From positions 642,328-706,327 of the forward strand of contig CAJNOP010000020.1 in NCBI GenBank assembly GCA_905250075.1: a stretch of DNA of 64,000 bases, in the 5' to 3' direction. A program made the position numbers and the translations under genes. The notes under the pieces are model-generated. The model did not search any database and was not told the origin of the DNA. It saw nothing but the letters and a program-made list of their open reading frames with translations. This DNA is from Rotaria sp. Silwood1. Lineage: Eukaryota > Rotifera > Eurotatoria > Philodinida > Philodinidae. This document shows, piece after piece, positions 1-10,970 of the stretch; the stretch's first letter is position 1, and every line of letters begins with the position of its first letter.

Positions 1-217
1 TACATGATCTCAAACTTACTCATACAGGTAAATTTTCTAAGTATTTTCTCTCTTCTAAGATAGAGTTAAAGATAAGTATTACAGAAAGACTAGTATTTAC
101 CGTTTTCTATTCGTACAGAGGAAACGTTTTGAGTAAGTTTCAAGTGTCACTAAAATTTGATGTAGATATATATCTGCCTGGAGAAAATAGTTGCTACTCT
201 TAATTTAACTAGTAAAT

Positions 218-692
218 GTTTCAAAAGATAGCCGTAACGTAAGATTGCAATAACTCTTCAATGATTCAAGTGATTCACATGAGATTCTCATCACTTTTTA
301 GGATGTTCTTGAAAAGTTTATTTCATATAATTTCATCCATAGCTATGGTTTCAAACGATAAGTATCTACGCTAAGGTATTAAACTATATGTTCCAAAACA
401 TGCAGAAAATTGATGCATAAAGCTTATTACGAGATCATTGTGACCTCATTATCGATTTGAATTTATATATCAACATGATATTTTGCACAGAAATTTAAAT
501 ACAATCTCTTGTTCATTAATAAATAAGAACCGATAATGACGTTGATGCCGATCATTTAAAATAATGGTCAAGGATGAAATCATATGAAATAAAACTTTCG
601 AGAATATCCTATGAAATGATGAAAAACTCATGTGAATCGCATGAATCATTGAAGAATTATTACAGTTTGATATCATAGCTGACTTTTGAGAC
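218..692. repeat. Imperfect foldback (inverted repeat)
   Basis: The left arm (about 218-375) and the right arm (about 528-692) are imperfect reverse complements. Aligned blocks include TTCAATGATTCA with GATTCACATGAG, then TTTATTTCATAT with TTTCATCC. A spacer of about 150 bp separates the arms. No target-site duplication could be fixed, so a decayed MITE-like element is an inference. The short open frame on the minus strand (470-709) lies in the right arm and is not taken as a gene. Confidence 0.6.
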
Positions 693-942
693 ACACTGTA
701 TATTGTCACTTTACAATATATGGTTCAGAATTAGACTTCTGCGTGACCACGTTTTTTCAGTCACGTCACGTCACGGTCACGAGCTGCCTGGTCACGGTCA
801 CGTTCATAGTCACGGAGGTTTTTTGAAACTAGTCACGATCACGTCACGGTCACGAGCTGCCTGGTCACGATCACGGTCATAGTCACGAAAATTTTTCGAA
901 ACTAGTCACGGTCACGTCACGGTCACGGAAATTTTGGATTAC

Positions 943-1062
943 TAGCTGGATTTTTGTGCTACAAAATCAAGATTTATATTGATTTCACATATTTTCTCTG
1001 TAAAAAACGCAGAAAACACGTAAATCAATTAAAATCTTGATTTTTTTTCACAAAAATTAGAT
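943..1062. repeat. Hairpin embedded in the hexamer array
   Basis: An AT-rich palindrome sits between two hexamer blocks. The left arm starts TTTTTGTG and contains AAAATCAAGATTT and TTGATTTCACAT. The right arm contains the matching ATCAATTAAAATCTTG and CACAAAAATTAG. The loop is near 1000. It has no coding content and may be a foldback insertion or an integral part of the repeat. Confidence 0.75.
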
Positions 1063-1253
1063 TTCTAATCTCAAAATTTTTCACCATTAAGTCACGATCA
1101 CGAGCTATTTGGTCACGATCATGAGCTATTTGGTCACGGTCACGAGCTATTTGGTCACGGTCACGATCCCAGTCACGACAATTTTTCGAAAACTAGTCAC
1201 GAGAGGCCGTGACCGTGACCGTGACCGTGACCGTGACCGTGACCGTGACCGTG

Positions 1254-1263
1254 NNNNNNNNNN
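1254..1263. other. Assembly gap (10 N)
   Basis: Ten N characters lie within the pure (GTGACC)n tract. The real length of the array at this point is therefore unknown. Confidence 1.
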
Positions 1264-1310
1264 TGACCGTGACCGTGACCGTGACCGTGACCGTGACCGT
1301 GACCGTGACC

Positions 1311-2398
1311 ATTTTGCAGAAGTCTATTCAGAATACATAGATATTCTGAAAGTGCTTAGAATTTTATACCACTTTGTATGAATACGTTTTAATTGATGCT
1401 GATCTGCTGTAAAATGAATCGAAGCACTAACAACAATCTTATCATCCGATGCTTGCAAAGGACTTTTTGACATTGTTTACTAAATTAGTTTTTTTCAAAT
1501 TTTTTATGCCGATACAAGTCTTTTTGAAAAAGAAGTAATTATATATTCAGATATCGTTTAAAGTCTCCATTGTACTACATATGAATGTATTATCATGAAT
1601 TTGTATTTTTGTAGAAAATAAAGTCAGGTTAACATATTCATATATAAGATAGGAAAAAATTTCTGCGCCGTCGAAATCGATGATTACTTCTGTCAAAAAT
1701 TTACTTCTATAACGATGAACGTGTCGGAATGTGTAAAATCTCACATGGCCTACTACCAGTTGTATTCCTAATCAAGTCATATTATATAACACATGAAACT
1801 ACAAGCACAAGTTGACACTTGAAAAATAAGTGCATCGCTTTACTGTAGAATTTCTCTGACTTACAGTGAACCATAAAGAAGCATCTCTTGACGTTGACGA
1901 AATCATGTATTACCTGTTGTTTTTCAACGAATACAACACAAAGAACAAACAATAACTAAATTGCATCAAGCTGTGAGTTCCATAATTGTTTGCTAAGACT
2001 TCAATTTTTTGTGAGATACGTCGACTTAACTACACTATTTCGGTTACTGAACTAGCATAGTATCGATGTATGTGCTAAATCTATCAAATATTTCTCTACC
2101 GTCAGAGAATATATTGCTTTTCAAAATAGAATTACCCATTTTTCTAGTATATCTCATTGAGCAATCCTTCTAAAAAGACACCAAATCATATATTTTTCTA
2201 ACTCAAAAATCATTAGTCGTTTAAAAAATTCTTAAAAACACTCTTGTCGTAACACAATCTTCTATCATTTCAATCACTATTCAGAAGATATCGAGTCACA
2301 AAATAATTCCATTTGTGCTAAAATCGCTATGATACTCGGGATCAGAATAAAAAGCTGAATCTTTGTATATGTACTTCAAAAACATTCTACAACTTTGA
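1311..2398. other. Gene-free AT-rich spacer
   Basis: Only short open frames occur here, with no recognisable protein similarity and no convincing splice-linked exons. I see no repeat structure beyond A/T runs. Confidence 0.6.
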
Positions 2399-2408
2399 CG
2401 TCAAAATT

Positions 2409-2625
2409 CAGTGGCGTAGCCAGGGGTAGGGCCATGGGACAATTGCCCATAGCTCTAAAGTTATTGCCCACCAGTTTTTTCAGTTATTGACAATTAATCG
2501 ATGCTCTAAGAGTTATTGCCCAGTGATTTCTTTAAGACGATAACAACTGCCTAGAGCTGCCCATATCTCAAAATAGTTCCAGTGGAGAATTGCGCAGTAC
2601 CCAAAACTTTCTGGCTGCGCCACTG
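2409..2625. mobile_element. hAT-like non-autonomous element (MITE)
   Basis: The element is 217 bp long. It begins CAGTGGCGTAGCCAG and ends CTGGCTGCGCCACTG, which are near-perfect terminal inverted repeats. An identical 8-bp sequence, CGTCAAAA, occurs at 2399-2406 and 2626-2633, with two extra bases (TT) between the left copy and the terminus. CAGTGGCG-type ends and 8-bp target duplications are typical of hAT-superfamily elements. There is no transposase open frame inside, so it would depend on a transposase made elsewhere. Confidence 0.85.
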
Positions 2626-2633
2626 CGTCAAAA

Positions 2634-4652
2634 AGTCTATTTTTCTTTTCTATCGAAGTCCAACTAGAATAATAAAAACTTAATAAAACACTATTTTTAT
2701 CTTATTACTTTGAACAACTTTCGAAGCTTCTTAAAAGTGTATATGTTAAACTTAAAAGTTGAATTTAGTTATCGAATAGTTGAAACTGGAAAAGCCGAAA
2801 TTCAAATACTTGACCGTTCAATTATTCAAATCTTTCACAAAAATACACAAACACACTGTTAAAATTCGTCGATTGGCCGACGAGGTCTTTTTTTTTCTTC
2901 TCTCTAGTTTAAAAGCAGCTCTCATTTAAGAAGAAAACGCTAGCATTTATGCATGGGAGGAAAAGGAGAGAAAGAGAGAGGAGAAAGACGATCACTTCTT
3001 CGTTTATTTCCACCTGCGCAGAAAGATATACTTAGAAAAGAAGATGATACGATATACTTGCTTTCCAGCTTGAAAATAACAGTTTAACTACAATTAATCA
3101 AAGATTAAGACAAAAACAACGCAAACAGATTAGAGTAAAAACGAAACATGAACGAGACAAAGGAAATAAGGAAAATATCATATGTCATTCATGTAGTAGA
3201 TGTAGTAAACGAATCTGTCTTACTTGTTTCCTGACACATACAAAGCTTCTTTCTCGCTGAAGATATCACGGAGTCATACCATACACGAAAAGTATTATCG
3301 AGTATCTAAATACTTCAATAGTAGTTCAATAATTCTATTGTACTTCCAAGTACGATACTATTAAAGATGTCACTCTCGATGTTCACGAAAATTTATATAT
3401 CTGTTAGTGAAAGAATACCTCAGTTTCTTCTACACACGATATAAAATATTGCTTAAACACATGCAGCATTTCAATTTATGAGGAAATCTCTTCAGGTGTC
3501 TCTGGAATTGCGACAGTGCTTTACATATAGTTATTATATATGTTGTCGTAGTAAAAACTCTTTAAGGATTTGGTTTTTTAATGCTTTCTTCAAAGATATA
3601 AAAAATTATATTTTGTCCTTATAGTGTGTAACAGGCAACAGTAAAAAATCAGTCATTCAATGAAGATACTAACTGAAAGCCGAATGTTGTTTTTTTTTGC
3701 GCTGTCGTATGATATATATTATATTTAGAGAAAGTTAAATCTTTTAGCACTTTTTCCTCATAAGTTACAGCATTTCATTTTCTGACGGAAGGGCAAAAAG
3801 TACACTGGTTGATGTGAAAAACTCCGATTCCACTACCGTTACTTGTATGTGTTTATAGTAATGACTTTTATCTTCTTATGAAGTGGAGTGGAATAATTGT
3901 TCGATAACAATCTATTCATTCCGCACTAGCTTTTTCCTGCCTCATTTCTATTTTATGCGTTCTATTATTAGTCTTTTTCTATCACATATGACAAATATAT
4001 ATAGCCTTTCCAATTCTATCTTGGACATTTTCTAAAACAAATATTTTCTTTTCTTTCACTATGAATTGTAATTCACTGTCGAGTGTGTTCTCTACGATTC
4101 ATTCCATCTCCCTTTCGTTGTTAGCCGGTAGAGTTTTCCCACCTGATCGTAATGACTCCTATCATATATAAAACCGCTGAAACTTCTATAAAAGAGATGA
4201 TAAACAAAGTGTAATAATTGATGGTGTCATTCACTACCGTTTTCTTAGAGGTTTTCTTTTCATCTGTATATCAATAAATGATTCACACCCTAATCTGACT
4301 TATCTCATAACATTATGAAAACCTCTACTACAAACACATATATTTAACGATAGTCTAAATGAATGTTTTTACGTGAAGTAGTATACTGTGTGCCTTCCCG
4401 GTAGAAAACGAAATGCTATAATTTACTAAGAAATAGACTTTCGTAAAAGATTGAAATTTGTCTAAATATAATACATATCATACAACATCAGAAAAGCAAT
4501 TTTTGGTCTTGAAGTTACTATCTTGGTTGAATGATGGATTTTTCAATATTGTATGTTAAACATTATAAGGACACAGTATAAAATTTTAGAGCTTTGAAGG
4601 AAGTAATAAGAAACCAAATTCTTTAAGGCTGTTTACTAGAGCACTATATACT
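2634..4652. other. Gene-free spacer
   Basis: No open frame or splice-linked exon series could be supported. A purine-rich patch (about 2950-2990, GGAGAAAGA-type) and several T-runs are present. Nothing else was recognised. Confidence 0.55.
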
Positions 4653-4654
4653 TA

Positions 4655-5400
4655 AGGCATTCCAAAAGTAGTAGCAATGACACTAATATTGTATAGTAAG
4701 CTTGAAGAAGTTTTCTTTTTTTATGCAATGATAGAGTAAGCGATGCTCTATTTTTTTGTGCTATTTGATCACTCTTCAACTAATATCATAATAATAACAT
4801 ATCGATAAGAACTGTTTTTGTGTAAACCTACACTAGTAGATGAGACAGATTAATAGCTATGTTTTGCATTTCAATTTTCAATCACTGATTACGTTGTAAT
4901 AAAAAAAACAAAATATACTACAAGATACATCGTGAGAATCTCTGCAATCTCCAAAGTAAAAGTCACTTTGATTGTGTACTTCTTGTTTTCAAAAAAACCC
5001 AAAATTCTGTACGACCATGTTCGCTGTCCCGAAAAAATCTTTCTTCTTATACGAAAAGAAAGTCCTGTTGTCTTATTCGATATATACAATAAACTGTTCT
5101 TTCTAAATTGTAGAGCTTCTCACGATGCATCTTGCAGTATATTTTGTTGTTTTATTACAACGTATTCAGTGATTGAAAATTGAAATGCAAAACATAGCTA
5201 TTAATCTGTCTCATCTACTAGTGAAGGTTTACACAAAAACAGTTCTTATCGATATGTTATTATTATGATATTAGTTGAAGAGTGATCAAATAGCACAGAA
5301 AAATAGAGCATCGTTTTTTCTATCGCCACAGAAAAAAAAAATTTTTTTCAACCTTACTATACAATATTAAAGTGTCATTGCCACTACTTTTGGAATGTCC
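4655..5400. mobile_element. Long-TIR foldback element, copy 1, TA target site
   Basis: The element is 746 bp long and flanked by TA (4653-4654 and 5401-5402). Its ends read AGGCATTCCAAAAGTAGTAG and, inverted, GGACATTCCAAAAGTAGTGG. The inverted arms are about 250 bp each (4655-4905 and 5140-5400), nearly identical over blocks such as GAACTGTTTTTGTGTAAACC. A block with ATGCAATGATAGAG and TTTTGTGCTATTTGATCA is shared with the element at 16846-17775. A TA target site and long arms suggest a Tc1/mariner-like or similar non-autonomous element. Open frames in the core (4889-5183) carry no transposase motif that I can see. Confidence 0.85.
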
Positions 5401-5402
5401 TA

Positions 5403-6829
5403 AATAGTAGCTATGTGGAAAATATCATTGAAATCGCAGGGAAGAACACATCTAAGGAAGTTCTCTCGCCAGACTTTTAGAAGGTTTTCATCAGACTTAT
5501 TCATTGTTCAAATGATGTTATTTTTTATTCTTTAATGTATTCTGATCAGTAACTAAATTAATTTTATTGAAATGGATAATCGAATTAATTTGTGCATTTA
5601 TTATTCACGGATCAATGATCCTTATCAAAGTAACGTAAAAGAGCTTCACAGCGATATCATTGTGTTGAATAGTGGCATGTGAGTTTGTACTATCATGTTT
5701 AACTCTTCAGTCACTCTGAAGTTTCTTATTCTTATCATTGATGAGAGTGAATATGGGCTTTTTTATTTTAATGAACATGAAACGACAAGTGTTTGTATGT
5801 ATAAATACAAACTTCAGTAACCTGATGAACAATCACAAAAAACATGAACTTGAAGTGAGAATACATGACACTTTTGTACTTTTCATTGATGAAGAGATCA
5901 TTAATATTCGAATGATCGGTCCACAAATTAGTTAGATTATTCAATTTCAATGAATTTATTCAATTATAAATGGGAATAGCGTAAAGTATATAAAATAACA
6001 TCACTTGAACAATTAATATGTTTGATGAAAAATTTTCACACCCGTCCAAATCGGAAAGCTGCATGTATTCAAATAATCTTTTGTAAAAAGTCTAAGAAAC
6101 TCTATGGATTTTTCTTTCATTAATGGAAATATACAATTTTGTAGATATTGAAAATTAAATCTTTTGCAAGCATGAATTGTTTTGAAATAATGAGTAATAA
6201 TAATGTATCTCAAAACATGGATCGGTGAACTAGTACTCGGACTTAAAACAGATAGAAAAGATTTGATCTGTTTTCCAATATAGTGTTGAAAGTAGAAAAT
6301 AGCATAACCGTTAAAGAACTCATATAGGTTTTTTAACCAAACAGTTTTAAAATATGGACATCAGTTTAGCAATAGATTGTATATTGTGTAGAAAAAAGTA
6401 ATATTTTGTGTTATTTTCCAAAATTGAATAAACAAAATATTAAATAATAGCGCAGTCCAATCAAAGACGAAACTATAAAAGTTACGTGTACTTGCCGAAA
6501 ACTTCCAGATACTCTTATTAACTTGCAAAATCGCCTACGTTTTGGTGATTAATCCTAACTAATTGAGATATTTTAAAAACAATAAAGTAAGAATTATCTT
6601 CATAAAAATAATTCGAGTATTTTCTTTTATTTCCAAAAGCAAGAAAAATTAAATCTTCATTATTTTATCTTAGAAAAAATATATTCAATACTTTCATGCT
6701 ATGGTGGTATCTAGTAGAAATTTCGTACTAAGTATGTACTATCTTATTGATTTCAACCAATAAGAGACCAGGCATAACTATTTCTTATGCCAGCTGTTGT
6801 ATAATTCATCTTATTTTGTTAGAAAAACT
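5403..6829. other. Gene-free spacer
   Basis: Overlapping open frames of 60-66 codons occur on both strands (5738-5950 and 6013-6213). They show no recognisable domain and no linked exons, and they sit in very AT-rich DNA, so they are treated as chance. Confidence 0.5.
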
Positions 6830-7165
6830 ATTATGATTCACAATAGCTTTGACGGTAAATATATTATTTTAAGAAATGCATACTATTATTCTCATATAGA
6901 TCCATACTAGGAACAATTACACGGTAAGTATTATTTTACAAAATATAATATGTTCTTTTTATTTCGATTAGTATCAACAACAATTGCAGCAATAAGCACT
7001 ATAATTAAGAACTAAATTGCTTTCTTTCTCGTTCAAATGAATCTCAACAGCAATTTCATCAGCAAATATAATTTATGAACACAAATTATATATTTTTTTT
7101 ATTTAGATTAATATCAATTAGAATTCCATTGGTAAGTATAATTGAAAGAAGTTATATTTTTTCTT
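6830..7165. repeat. Degenerate tandem repeat, about 68 bp x 5
   Basis: Five diverged units start near 6834, 6899, 6966, 7038 and 7106, a spacing of 65-72 bp. Each contains a GATTCAC/GATCCATAC/GATTAGTATCAA-like start, then an ACAATT-like block, then GGTAAGTAT or AATAAGCAC and a T-rich end. The similarity is weak but the spacing is regular. AG and GTAAGT strings recur in the units and could be mistaken for micro-exon borders. Confidence 0.55.
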
Positions 7166-7742
7166 TAAAACTAGCCGAAAAGAATACTTCATCACGCTCA
7201 TCTATAAGAAGCTCATGACAATCCAATAACAAACGATATCATATACGAAAGTTTACAATGGTCATGATTCTCTTACGGGATTTCTCAAGAAATTCCTTAA
7301 ATCACCAGACCCACCTTTCATTATATCTCGACAAGCTTCAACGAACTCCTTACAGATTTTTTTATAAAAGAAATTGAGTAGAGTTACTGTTCCATTAATT
7401 TTAAGAACCTTGTACACTGATGACGACTTTTTATGAAAAACAGGGAAATATTGGCAAAAATTAGTTCAGGCGATTTGTGTACAATTTTAATGACATTGGA
7501 TGTTTTTCCAGCCATTGCATTTCATGCATGAAACATTCAAGTTATCCGAAATATCAGTATCGTTGCGCGTAAATACGAACTAGTAGTGCATGCAACCACA
7601 GTTTTCTAACATTTTAGGTAAAATCAGGGCGTTAAGGGCAACATCTTAATACTAAATTTTACTCGAACGTGGTGAAGGTAGTGTGGTGCTCCTATTTATT
7701 TAAAATTAGTCTGGAAATTAAGATGATAGCCATGCATAAGAG
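7166..7742. other. Gene-free spacer
   Basis: No supported coding sequence or repeat was found here. Confidence 0.5.
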
Positions 7743-8028
7743 CCATGTAAAAAACGGCTAAAAATCAAATTATAAACTATAATAATGGCACTAATTTAAA
7801 CAGATCTTCCGGTCTTCAAAATAGATTTTATTTGATTTTAATGTTTTTCAATCTATTTTCGTCGATTAGCAAACTTCAATCAATTAAAATAGATTAAGAA
7901 AGATTAAAATCAAATGATATCTGTCTTTAAGACTGAAAAACCTGATTGAAATAGTGTCATTATAATAGATTATTAATCCAAAAATAATTGATTTTAATCT
8001 AATTTTGAGCCGATTTTTTCTTACATAG
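7743..8028. mobile_element. Foldback MITE-like element
   Basis: This is a nearly complete palindrome of about 286 bp. The left end reads CATGTAAAAAACGGCT and the right end, inverted, CTATGTAAGAAAAAATCGGC. Inner blocks such as TTTGATTTTAATCTT and CAATCTATTTT pair across a very short loop near 7870. No target-site duplication could be assigned with confidence and there is no coding capacity. Confidence 0.75.
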
Positions 8029-10820
8029 TGAGTCATACTATTTTAATTCGAGTATTTCAATCATGACAAGGCTATTTTTTGAAAATAGTGCTTGTTTTAT
8101 ATAAAACTTAAGAAAAGGTTTCTATAGTCGATGAATCTGAATCCGTAATCGGTTTTTCGAAATCCTTGAATTTGGTTCCTCTATTTGGAGAAGCCTACTT
8201 CAAACAAATAGCAGAATGTTATTAAACATAAGTAAAACACAGGAAACAGACTTCCACTTGATCAAGACAATCGAACTCGTGAATTTCGAAAAATTGATTT
8301 AAGATTTGAATTCCTACATCTCGAAAACTTTTACTCAAGTTTCCTTAAAAAAAACATAAAATCGTTATTTTCGAAAAAGTAGCCTTGTCCTTATTGAAAA
8401 ACAAATATTTATCAACAACATAACACTTTCAGTGTCAAAATGTGCAGAGGCTTTCAAATCCGCATTTTTCCTCTTGAGCAGAACATGTTAGATTATGCAT
8501 AATTCTTATGTTTGCAAATACTCATACGTAAGTGTTAAGCTGTTAAGTACGTGTAACTACAAAATAGTGAGGGCATTGCTAAATGCTGCATGTCAGTAAG
8601 AAAAGTTTGTATTTACGAAGATGATTACAAAAGGAAATTCTATGTCGACATGGAAATCGTATGACTTTTATGAATTTAAATAGAAATTATGACAAAAATG
8701 ACATTCTGGACGATGAAACGAAAATAAAAAATTGCTTATTTCAATTTCATTGATTAAAATGAACATTTTTATCAAGCAAATACAATGAAGATAGTCTTTT
8801 TGTTTTATCAAGATCATGGAATTAGATTGATTCAACTGTTCATTTTAAGCTATGAATTTGGAAAATATCAAATTTTTATGTCAGTCTCATCATTTTAATG
8901 TAATTCTTTTGATTTCTTATGTTCTTAGATGGCTTATGCAAGAGTGGATGTTTTCTCCGACATATGCTTATTTATTTTTCATTAAAATAAGATCACTCTT
9001 CTACAGAATCAAACTGGATTGACGGAAAAATCTTATTAATTTTTAAAAACTTTTCATACAACCGTGGTTAAACATTACTGGCCTATTATAATATCCTTTA
9101 GTTATGATGGTACTTCTTATATAATTAGATAGGCCAATGGTGAAATAAATTCATCTTATAAAACAATATATCTATATTCGAATAATTTCTCTGAAGAATA
9201 CTACCATTTGTTTATGGATGGTTACTACATATGCTTCCTTTTTTGTTCGTTCTAGAACTTTCCTTCATATGCATTCGAGAGTTCATTAAAGAAAAGTGTC
9301 GCCGGATTCTTGTAGGCGATAATAAAATGCATGTACAGACACAAAGTCTCATTGCGTGTTATCTCGAATAGAATGTCCCCGATGACGCGTTCACTCGTTG
9401 GTCATGTCAAAGTACATCGTACATATACACTGAATTTTGCATGCAGCTACATGCGTTTTTTATGCTTTTGCCTATGAGTAGGGATATAGTATTCTTTTGT
9501 GATCTATTATTTCAGAGATGAAAATAATCAAGTAGATATATACAGAACAAAAACTACCCGGAAGGTAAAGTGTGCGTGTTTTTTTTACAAACAGTTATGT
9601 ATAAATAAGAAATAATCTTTAGTTGAATATAATCATATTTTCTTTCCGTACGCAGCTAAATATTTTTGATACATGTTGACATATCAAGGTATCTTTTAAT
9701 AATATAAAATTAGAATTATTTTAGAATTTTTATGAATAAATTTAATGTTCAATAATGAACCTTTATTTATATTATTTATTCATGTATTAATGAAATGATT
9801 TTCTAAAAAAAGACATATGATGCGAAAATTTAACAAGCTTAGAAGTAAAAAGAGACCTTGTTACTAGTTTTTCTACACCATATAATCGAACATAGTTGGA
9901 CTGATTAGATAGACTCTATAACTTATAATATACTTCATATAAATAACTAAGATTCTATTCTTTTTCATTAGATGTAGCCGCCCATTTTCTTATTAAAAAG
10001 TCTAAAATAATTGATTACTGAAATTTTTAAGAATCATACTAAATATTACTATGACAAGCGATGTGTAGTTGATACGATGTAATTAAAAAGTTGTATTCTG
10101 TCACGCAACATTGCTTCTGTATATTAAAAAAAATAATTTATATCGAAACTTTGAAGTGACATAATACCCTTGATAGTCCATTCTATAACTCCAACAGGAA
10201 ACAGGATGCTTTCAAGCTTTTTTTTTAAAGATAAACTGTACACGACAATATGAAATCTTATATTTATTTGATCGTTCTAATATCTGATTATTACACGTGG
10301 ATAAATGAATATCATCGTGTATTAATTTTTTTCTTTGTGTAAATTAGAATTTTTTTTTTCATCATCACTATATTAATAAACTGTTTGTTATTTTCAGATT
10401 AGAATTTTGATATAACTGATCAAACGACATTATTCATTGGAAAGAATTATTTTTTTTCTCATTAAACGTAAGTTGATTTTATCAATAATATTAATATGTA
10501 AATATTTTTCAAAGAAAATTAACCATCGAAAATGAATCATTTTGTTTTTAATTTTCATTTTTAAAATATATACAAAACTATGTGTTCTAAAGTTCTAAAA
10601 CAAATAAACATCTACATTATCTTTCTTGATTTTCGTCAAGATATATTCATTATGTTTTTCTACTTATTATACTCTTTCATTATGTTTCTTCTTATTAGTA
10701 ATTATTAGTCATATTTCATGATAATAGAGAGAATATGAATCTCTCAATAGATAAAATAACAAACTACTAATGAACTCATCTTTCTCATTATTTTTACTTG
10801 AGTCTAAGATTTATCATATG

Positions 10821-10852
<32 letters not shown>

Positions 10853-10960
10853 TATGGATACGAAAGAACAGTTCTTCTTTTATCATATTTTATTTTTGTT
10901 TTCAATAGTAACTTTTTTTTATAGTTTTGCTTCTTATAATTGTTCTTTCGATTTTTTTTC
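8029..10960. other. Gene-free spacer upstream of GPCR gene
   Basis: About 2.9 kb with no supportable exon. It contains a (TA)n(GA)n microsatellite at about 10822-10852, a short palindrome around 9080-9135 (GGCCTAT ... ATAGGCC), and many A/T homopolymers. The 5' untranslated exon of the downstream GPCR could lie here, because a splice acceptor stands directly before its start codon. Confidence 0.5.
10822..10852. repeat. TA/GA microsatellite
   Basis: A run of TA repeats passes directly into about nine GA repeats on the plus strand, roughly 120 bp upstream of the GPCR start codon. Confidence 0.9.
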
Positions 10961-10970
10961 TAGATAGAAA

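Larger units (their letters stand above)
741..1310. repeat. GTCACG/GTGACC hexamer array with strand switch
   Basis: From 741 to about 1200 the plus strand carries many GTCACG and GGTCAC units. They sit inside higher-order repeats of about 70 bp containing GAGCTGCCTGGTCACG (copies near 781 and 861) and shorter ones with GAGCTATTTGGTCACG (near 1100-1160). From 1207 to 1310 the plus strand instead reads pure (GTGACC)n, the reverse complement unit. The array is interrupted by an assembly gap. It is not the TTAGGG telomere repeat. The RDRD-type open frame across it is only the repeat translated. Confidence 0.95.

Noticed and set aside
741..1310. Telomeric repeat
   Set aside because: The unit GTCACG differs from TTAGGG and from the G-rich repeats reported for rotifers, and the array is internal with a strand switch.
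1109..1381. Open frame with long Arg-Asp (RD) repeat
   Set aside because: It is the GTGACC hexamer translated across a gap of N; no start context or conserved part.
4889..5183. Overlapping open frames in the core of the long-TIR element
   Set aside because: No transposase motif (no DDE/DDD pattern) visible; opposing frames overlap, as expected by chance.
6890..7140. Apparent micro-exons with TAG ... GTAAGT borders
   Set aside because: The pattern recurs because of the degenerate tandem repeat of about 68 bp; the supposed exons do not connect to any frame.
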